64,000 nucleotides of DNA from Gremmenia infestans. Taxonomy: Eukaryota; Ascomycota; Leotiomycetes; Helotiales; Hamatocanthoscyphaceae. Position numbers and translations under genes: made by a program. The DNA lies in NCBI GenBank assembly GCA_032629725.1, contig JAFEVB010000037.1, positions 124,001-188,000 of the forward strand. The letters are read 5' to 3'. Every line of letters begins with the position of its first letter. The stretch's first letter is position 1. The notes beneath the pieces are model-generated. The model did not search any database. It was not told the DNA's origin and worked only from the letters and a program-made list of their open reading frames with translations. Shown piece by piece: positions 56,799-64,000 of the stretch.

Positions 56799-59700
56799 TT
56801 TGTCTCCTCGTCGAGATAACGAGTGTCCGTGAGATCAAAAGAATGGCTCGGAGCACAAGAGCCTTCAAGCTGCAATGACGGGACAGTCCGTGGTGAAAGA
56901 AGGTACGGTAGTTGGGTGGTGGGAAGTATTATAATGTGATAGCTCGAAGCGGCCCTTGTTTCTTGTTTCCCCAGTCGGTCAAGATCGAGCTGTGCAGCGC
57001 GTCCGTGTGGCAGGCCTGTCAAGACGGATATAGCAGCCAGTGCTATGTGGATAACCAGATGAAGGCGCTTGGGGGTGGGCGAGTTTGGACTGGTGGGCTG
57101 CAAAGGGTGCAGAGTGCAGCAACTTTGTTGTGCTGTTTTCGCTCTATAAGACGAGACCACGAGCGAGTAGGAAAATTACCAGCTCAAAGCAGCGGGGGGG
57201 GGTGATGCAAGAGGCCGACGCTTACCTGGAAGCGAGGCGTGGGTGTTGGAGTCCTAGTGGAGAGCTAGGCGTGCTGGGCCGGCTGAGATGGGTGCCCCTC
57301 AGGCCCTTGTAGCCTATATTGGAAACGCAGCTGATACGCCGCTTCGTGATTCGACGAGGGAGTCTTGATCCCCGTACGGCAGCGATTGAGAAGTGTACAC
57401 GGTATTGGCTATGGACCCCTGGATGTTATCGACGGGTAACAGCAATGGCTGCTGGGATTGGACGTGATTCGCGCCTTCAGTAGTGCAGGATGAACAGCGT
57501 TTGCGAACGGGCGTCTGCTGATTGGCGTAGGAGCTGCCAGAGGGTCTCGTGCAAACGGGCTATACTTAGAAGCACCGAGGAGGAGGGCGCGAAGAGAACC
57601 AGCAAGCCTCAAGATGCCAGAACTTAGGACAGACTGAATGTCATTGATTGGCTCAAGCCGTGACGAGGTTGGAGAGGCTCAGAGGACAAATTTTTGAAGC
57701 TGATTCTTACGTTTGCTAGTAAGACGGATGATGAGCAGCACTGGGACCGGCGAGGCGTAATAGCAACCCGCGAATCCGCAGGTATGGTTGTCGGAAATCG
57801 ATGGCGAATGAGCGAACCCGAAATGGTTGGATTTGCGCTCAGGTATAAATGAGATAGATGACTAAGAATGTGTGGGTTGGTGTTTTCTTTCCTGCCCAAG
57901 AGATATTTCTCATCTTAGGATTCTTGATTTATTATGTACTTCTTCCAAATACTTTCTTCTGCCCTCATCCTCACTTCTGTTACATCAGCCCGGCGGCACG
58001 ATTTCTGAAATTTCTGAGGAGGATTGAACAGTCGAATCAATGGAGATACACCTGTTAATTTCGCCGCCTGTCAGTTGGCGCTGTGTGTGATCCCGCGCGC
58101 TTCTGCCTCGAGAATGGACAGGAGCCGCCAGCCACGACAGCGACAATAACGTGAGCCATTTCTGTAAGGAAGAGGCTCAAGAATGTGCCTTGAGTGGCTG
58201 TCGTATCCATTGCTCCAATAGAGACTGCTACACCACGTAGCTTTTGTACGGAGAGAGCTTAGTCTGCGCGCGGTTACTTGTGGGGGGGTCACTAGCAGCT
58301 GGTGCCATCGAATGAGGATGTACGAGCAGCACCTTCTTGATAACCTTCTATGGCCGCTGCTTGGAAGACCTTCTTCCTCCATCCAACGATCAGGCTTATT
58401 CATAACCTTAAACGCCACATGGAAGTCAAGGAGCGTTTGCTGCACACCATCATCTCTTCACTTGGTTTGGCATTGCTATATTTTGCCTGTCAGCCTTCAT
58501 CGAGGCCGATTTACAGCGCCAACCTTCCCGTGTCATCCAAGATTAGGATAAACCTCTGCTAATTGTATCGTTGTGCTTTTGGTCTTTGGACCGGAGTTTC
58601 CCCATCTTTTTGCGTCAAGTTTGCTTCAAAGCAACTTGGAGACTGGCCCTTTTACCCTCCATGGAAATGGCGTAAGAACAAGGGGTGCCTTGACAGCTAA
58701 ACACCATATGAATAAGACAACGAGAAGAATGCCAATTCAGGAGCGGGAAGGGTTTGAAGTGAATCGTGCGGAAATCCTTCGACGTTCCCTAGATAGTGTC
58801 AAAACTGGTTCAGAAGCCAGAAAGAGGCGTTGTCTGCCTCGTGTCAATCAGGATGAGTGCCGCAGGATATTCTTCGGCGGCAATAATGCTTGGGACTGAA
58901 GGAATCCGTACCAGATGCGCATGATTCATCACTCACTCTTGTCTTGCGAACACTGGTTCCTGCAGGCGAAGATGCAATATCTTCTTACGCCTTACTGGCT
59001 GCGAAATCTTGAGACGCGAGAGAACTCCAACCTCTTATACTTCTCATCAGACTTCTAGGAGAATGTATCTTGTTCCAATGTCTGATAGGTCCCGGAAGAG
59101 GGTGTGCAGCACGTGATCCATACCCCTGAGTGCAAATTCAGAGCTACCAAGTCAGTATGTTCGACGTTCTGGCGGGATCCGTGATAACCGTAGTTCAACT
59201 TCTCTCAGGCTCAAAGGTGGAAGAGCGTTAGACAATCCCAAGGCTTGACAACCAGTCCTGTGGTTCCCGTTGTAGTTTCAAAGATATCCGAAGGTCCTTC
59301 TAAATCTAAATAATAATTCCAAAAAGCCATTCTGGGTTTTTAGATAGAGTGGTACCTAACCAACACACAAAGAACACGTCCATATATGATCATGACAGTT
59401 CCTATTCTGATCGATAAGGGAACTACCCGCATCCTTTATATGGGTAGCTGGGGTTCTCGACACCGACATTTGATGACTATTGTATTGGAATATCAGCGAA
59501 CGCTGAGGACTCCCCACTTGAGCCTTTGGCTCAGTTTCCAGGGTTTCTCCGTCTGTACCAAAAGGGTAACCCGAGTCTGGCCAACCTTAGACCATAGGTT
59601 TAAATCCTTTGCTCGCACTTCCTCGCAGAAGATAAGGGAAGATGAGATACACGAGAGCGGAGACCGAACAAGAGATATTCCACCAAAAAAAACTGTAGTA

Positions 59701-60814
59701 ACTCGATGTACCTTGAGAGATAAAAGCTGAACGCTGGAGAAACGGTCAGCATTTAAGATAAGAAGTCAGGTAGTACAAGCAGAAAAGAGGCAGACACCCG
59801 GCCTTTACCCGGCTTTTACCCGAGTTCGGATAAATAAGGGGCCCCAGGTGGAGATGATTTTTTTTGTATTAAATTGGACGTTTTAGACCCAGAATCGACT
59901 GAGATCTTAATTACCAACCATCGGCTCGGGGATTTGGGTCGATCGAAACAACAAAATCTCAACTTCAAACCTACGGATTTGAGTGTGAGGAGGGGATATG
60001 GCGCAAATGGGGACATACAATTGGCTCACTAACGAAGGAAACCTTGTTCGCAGATCCTCTGATTGCTCAAACACACGAACCGCTTCGGGACACACGACGA
60101 GCGTGGACGGTTGAGAAACCTATCTCGGTTTCGACGTGCAGCATTATTAAATAATACGGTGAATTTACCGGAATAATAAAACCTTGCATTCAACCCTCAT
60201 CCCTGAATGAGATGAGAGCGAGGTACAAGAAATTCGATTGCGCTCTCATAGCATACTTTAGTACCATATAACTGACATGCATGGGTAAAGACACTACGGT
60301 TCCGTATAATATGCGGGGGAACTGCTTAAAAGCTGGGGTGAGGTATCACCTGGATGAGCCCGATGCTTCTGAACACTCTCCCGCTCAGGCTTAGAGTAGT
60401 TATTTAACCGGCTAGCGGGAAAGCGTCGACTTTCACTGAGTGAGTGCTCTGGCCGCTGTCCATGTCCATATCTCAAGAAGGAGGAGAGCCGATTCACGGC
60501 TTGATAAACCCGTGAATTCCACCCCATGTGCTTACTGGTTCTCCCTTATGAGAAACGTTGGGCCACCGTATGGAAGATTGATATTAAGCGGTCCGTACTG
60601 CCGCTTCTCTGGCTTTGCGCATAATACAGTATTCGGGATAAGTGGGGACTAAATTGATTGAATATCGGGATAGAGTGTTCCAAACATTCATATAATACCA
60701 TGTGGACTTCACACATGTACTTCTCAGGGTTTTGAGTTCGACAGGTTTTGAGTTTGACAGATAAGGGCCCCAACAGAGTCCTCGATCCACGACTGAACTC
60801 CTCACTGAATCATT
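56799..60814. other. 4.0-kb gene-poor region
   Basis: No supportable gene. Frames at 58573-58899 and 59386-59730 lack recognisable domains. Features seen are a G8 run near 57191, a perfect short hairpin at about 59519-59533 (TGAGCC, TTT, GGCTCA), and a 16-bp tandem just before the MFS gene. No transposase or reverse-transcriptase fragment was recognised. The first part should contain the promoter and 5' leader of the 209-aa gene. Confidence 0.55.
60729..60760 (+). repeat. 16-bp tandem repeat upstream of the MFS transporter
   Basis: Two adjacent copies of GTTTTGAGTTCGACAG, differing at one base, end about 55 bp before the transporter's ATG. The position fits a promoter or 5' leader element, but no known factor is recognised. 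Confidence 0.6.
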
Positions 60815-62705
60815 ATGGACTTCCAACATACGAAGAAAACGTTTGAGTTGGCGGGGCAGCACTTCCCACGCGTCACCTGGTACAAACAAAAGGGAATGCG
60901 AGGAATGTACGTCTGCTTGTTGTTTGTCGTCTTAACATCTGCGACAAATGGGTACGATAGTTCGATGATGAATAGCCTTCAGACCCTCAAGCAATGGCGA
61001 GATTGTAAGAACGCATTCTGCTGAATGACCGTACAAGGACTAACACAATCTCTAGATTATGATACCCCCTCGCCGTCGCAATTAGGACTTCTGAACTGTA
61101 TATGGGCGGTCGGGTCCATCGTCGCATTACCCGCAGTACCCTATACAGCAGATATGTTAGGAAGACGTACTGGTGTGATGATCGGTTGCTCAATCATGAT
61201 CGGAGGTGTTGCGCTGCAAAGTCTTGGGTTTACCTTTGGCATGTTTGTTAGCGCTCGGTTTTTTCTAGGTTTTGGAGTCGCAATCGCCCATGGATCATCG
61301 CCTCTCTTGATCACCGAATTGGTCCATCCCCAACATCGTGCTGTCTATACCACAATCTATAACACCACTTGGTATATTGGAAGTTTCATTGCCGCATGGC
61401 TTACATTCGGTAAACATCGCGCTGAGGCTGACATTAATGAAAACAAGCTGATTCAATGACAGGTACCAGTAAAATCCAGTCGGACTGGGCATGGAGAGCA
61501 CCGTCGCTTGTCCAGGCTCTTCCATCGATCTTACAGATGATCTTCATCTGGTAATCGATAAAGCCCGAAATTTTTTGACTTGATTGCTAACGCCGATCAG
61601 GTTTGTCCCCGAGTCACCCCGGTGGCTCATTTCGAGAGGGAAGAACGAGCAGGCTCTACGAATTCTTGCCGACGCTCATGCAGCAGGTGATAAATTGGAC
61701 GAAGTAGTTCAGCTAGAATACGCAGAAATTCGCGGGACTTTGAAATTGGAACAAGAAATCGAGGGCAACAAGTGGAGTGAACTCTGGAAGAAGCCTGGCA
61801 ACCGCCATCGTCTTATCATTCTGATTTCTCTCGGTTTTTTCTCTCAGTGGTCTGGAAATGGACTCGTCAGGTATGATCTGGAAAATGTTTGATTGGTGCG
61901 GCACTAGCTGACATATTTTTCAAGCTATTACATCCATATCGTCCTTGATCAAATTGGACTCAAAGAAACCAGTATACAATTGCTCATCAACGGAGTGCTC
62001 CAGCTCGTAAATATTGTCGTTGCTATTAGCATGTGTTTCTTCGTTGACCGACTTGGTCGCCGATTACTGTTCTTGATTTCAACGGGTGGTATGTTCGTGG
62101 TTTTCCCGATTTGGACAGTCTGTTCCGCGCGATGGGAGATGCATCACACAAAGGGTTCGGCAAATGCTGTAGTGGTTATGATATTCCTCTATTATGTCTT
62201 CTACAATATCGCGTGGGCCGGCTTGCTTGTTGGCTATGCTGTTGAGATCATGCCATACAATATGCGCGCAAAGGTAACTCGCCCCCAATATCGCACCGAG
62301 TGTTCACGGCTAATCGACATCCAGGGGTTGACCGTTATGTTCTTGGCCATCGATCTTTCGCTGTTCTTCAATCAATACATCAATCCTATTGCCTTGGCAC
62401 GCCTGACATGGAAGTACTACATCTTTTATGATGCCTGGCTCCTTTTTGAACTTTTCATCGTCTGGAGGTTCTACCTAGAGACACGAAATACTCCTTTGGA
62501 GGAAATCGCCAAGCACTTTGATGGAGAGTCGGCCATCCTTGGTGGCACCGCGGCCACGGAAAAGTCGAGGCAGCTTGCCGAAGAGATCGATAGAGCAGCA
62601 CCGCTTCCAATAGAGAGCACTGGTGCCATAGAGCTGGCAGTCCTCCGACGCGACCGTCACACAAGACCCCGCGACGACCGCGACAGTGACCACGAAGGTG
62701 TATGA
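60815..62705 (+). CDS. MFS sugar transporter (sugar porter family)
   Basis: A 543-aa plasma-membrane sugar or sugar-proton transporter with the expected 12-helix pattern. Signatures are ATNGYDSSMMNSL in helix 1, DMLGRRTGVMIG, the central loop motif VPESPRWLISRGK, VDRLGRRLLFL, and ETRNTPLEEIAKHFDG after the last helix. The overall pattern is closest to lactose/cellobiose-type or hexose-type fungal porters; the substrate cannot be told. Five introns: 61005-61055, 61410-61462, 61551-61600, 61871-61924 (AAG acceptor) and 62274-62324. The last is 51 nt and open in frame, but its translation would break the helix-11 region. Exons of 190, 354, 88, 270, 349 and 381 nt close in frame. It converges on the SRPBCC gene across 199 bp. 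Confidence 0.93.
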
Positions 62706-62904
62706 TGGGACATAAGTGAAGATTACACGAAGATATTGTGGCTGACGACCAAGAAACGGGTTCGCCGCATCCACCTCAACAACGAAATCTTACAAATGGT
62801 TGGTCGAAGGCCAATATTTATGTCGAAGGACGACCAACGGCATTTCCCTCGACATTGTTCGGCGGAGTCGGGTCGAGGAGGCTTCTGGGCACCGGTTTTT
62901 TTGG

Positions 62905-63919
62905 TCATCGTTTTTGGCGCTCTATGAAAGCTTTGAGTTCGCCAGCAGATTTCCGTTGAGTCTCGGCCAATTCTTCGGTTGCAGCCATAAGGAGATAGTA
63001 AGCCGCAAGACCTTCAATGGTGTGATATGTCCGATACTCGCATGCGCCATTTGACCCTTCAATCGGGACGACTTCCTGAACCGTTTCGCCACCCAACAGC
63101 CATCTTGGATATGTTGTCGTTCTCTGGGCAATTTTTTTTCTCTGTCGGTCTAGCAGAGTTATTCTGAAGCTGGCGGTCCTGGAGCCAAAACCATCGAAGT
63201 ACAACTAGACTTGTTAGCTAAGTCCTAGTCGGAGCACGAACAGAGTCGCAATCTTCAGGCTCTTTTAATGTACTGGAATATAGACTTTGGGGGTAAAATA
63301 TGATGTTGCAAAAAGTACATGCGCATCAATTCAATAGCTAAGTCCTGACCATGAGCGTGGGGCCTTCGGGACTGGGTGCTGCATGTATTGGTATGAAACA
63401 ATATAGATAGATTACTCAACTCAGCTCAATTAGATAAGCTGGGCCATCGGCCTTTCTCATATAATCCGATGGCTAATATCCTTTGCTAGAGCACGAAGAT
63501 ACGTTGATATCTCACTGGAGATAAGACAAGAAGACATTGTGATGGTAGAAAAGACACAATTACATATAATTAAACCTGATGAGCATGCAGGATGCAAAAG
63601 AAAACAAGCTCACCTTGAAGGTTCCATGACTTCCGGTTTGGGGGATTCCTGGAAGGTCAAATTTGTAGTCAGAAATGGAGGATGACCAAGAAGTGTAGTC
63701 ATCAAATTTGGTGATGACATCAAAGACCTCATCCTCGGTCGCCTCGATCCTGATTGAAGCAATGGATTGAAATACAGCATTCGCGGGTGGGATGGTCGGC
63801 GTTTCCATATGGCTTTGTTCCGCAAAGGAGTTTCGAACGGCGGGGGCGAGGAAGAAGAAGAGGAAAATGATGAGGAAAATCGCCACAGCAGCGAACAGAT
63901 AGAATTCGGTGCTGGCCAT
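62905..63919 (-). CDS. Membrane-anchored SRPBCC (START/polyketide-cyclase-like) protein
   Basis: A 201-aa protein. An N-terminal transmembrane anchor (FYLFAAVAIFLIIFLFFF, about residues 6-23) is followed by a ligand-binding-fold domain: ASIRIEATEDEVFDVITKFD with YTSWSS early, and VQEVVPIEGSNGACEYRTYH with TIEG late. SRPBCC proteins bind hydrophobic ligands; many fungal ones are uncharacterised. The two halves are separated by an intron of 409 nt (63205-63613, GTGAGC donor, TAG acceptor), very long for this genome. It contains a 12-bp direct repeat 120 bp apart. Both exons (306 and 300 nt) are in phase zero. A missing middle exon cannot be excluded, because the beta-strand region after SHGTFK is short. 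Confidence 0.75.
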
Positions 63920-64000
63920 GGTGTTCCTGGGTAGCTCGTAAAGTAAGGGTTGAATGCGAATTAATCAATTATCTTATTACAGTATAGGAATCAGTAAAGT

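Noticed and set aside
58573..58899. 108-codon plus-strand frame in the gene-poor region
   Set aside because: No recognisable domain, no splice partners and inconsistent composition.
59386..59730. 114-codon frame reminiscent of repeat-derived translations (SGDRTRD)
   Set aside because: No transposase or reverse-transcriptase motif and no terminal repeats found nearby.

Overview
This window is nuclear DNA of a filamentous ascomycete (Pezizomycotina). The evidence is short introns (mostly 48-65 nt) with GT donors and CTAAC/CTGAC-like branch sites, genes on both strands without operons, and lineage-typical genes: Rax2, a HET-domain protein, an extracellular serine-rich cupredoxin protein and a Ste20/GCK kinase. 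The protein flavour suggests Leotiomycetes, but that is only an impression. I found no convincing tRNA, rRNA, CRISPR array, virus or intact transposon.

Layout. (1) 1-2075: 3' part of SF3B1, the U2 snRNP splicing factor. (2) 2076-15147: a C2H2 zinc-finger gene (9800-11137) alone between 7.7 kb and 4.0 kb of gene-free, microsatellite-rich DNA. This DNA is also strongly enriched in the 7-mer TACTGTA/TACAGTA and in the palindrome TACCTAGGTA. (3) 15148-45047: a dense housekeeping block. It holds RAX2 (polarity), LCL3 (membrane nuclease), OGG1 (base-excision repair), U2AF large subunit (3' splice-site recognition), RPS13, SDC1/Dpy-30 (COMPASS), FAN1 (crosslink repair nuclease), ECM29 (proteasome), a Ste20/GCK kinase, a UBA-UAS-UBX Cdc48 adaptor and a THOC5-like protein (mRNA export). 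OGG1/U2AF and SDC1/FAN1 are divergent pairs with short shared promoters; RPS13/SDC1 and FAN1/ECM29 converge. (4) 45048-52287: an accessory block. It holds a cupredoxin-domain membrane protein whose reading frame is broken by one base, a 772-aa HET-domain protein and a divergent BTB protein. (5) 52288-60814: a gene-poor stretch with one conserved-looking but unrecognised 209-aa protein. (6) 60815-63919: an MFS sugar transporter facing a membrane-anchored SRPBCC-fold protein.

All gene models were spliced by hand by following family-conserved sequence across junctions and checking that exon lengths sum to a whole number of codons. Fifteen of the sixteen multi-exon models close in frame, counting SF3B1, of which only the last intron is in the window. 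The exception is the cupredoxin gene, which is exactly one base short. Three genes act in early splicing or mRNA export (SF3B1, U2AF, THOC5), two in DNA repair (OGG1, FAN1) and two in the ubiquitin-proteasome system (ECM29, UBX). I read this as ordinary housekeeping proximity, not a functional cluster. The most unusual part of the window is the non-coding surroundings of the C2H2 gene.
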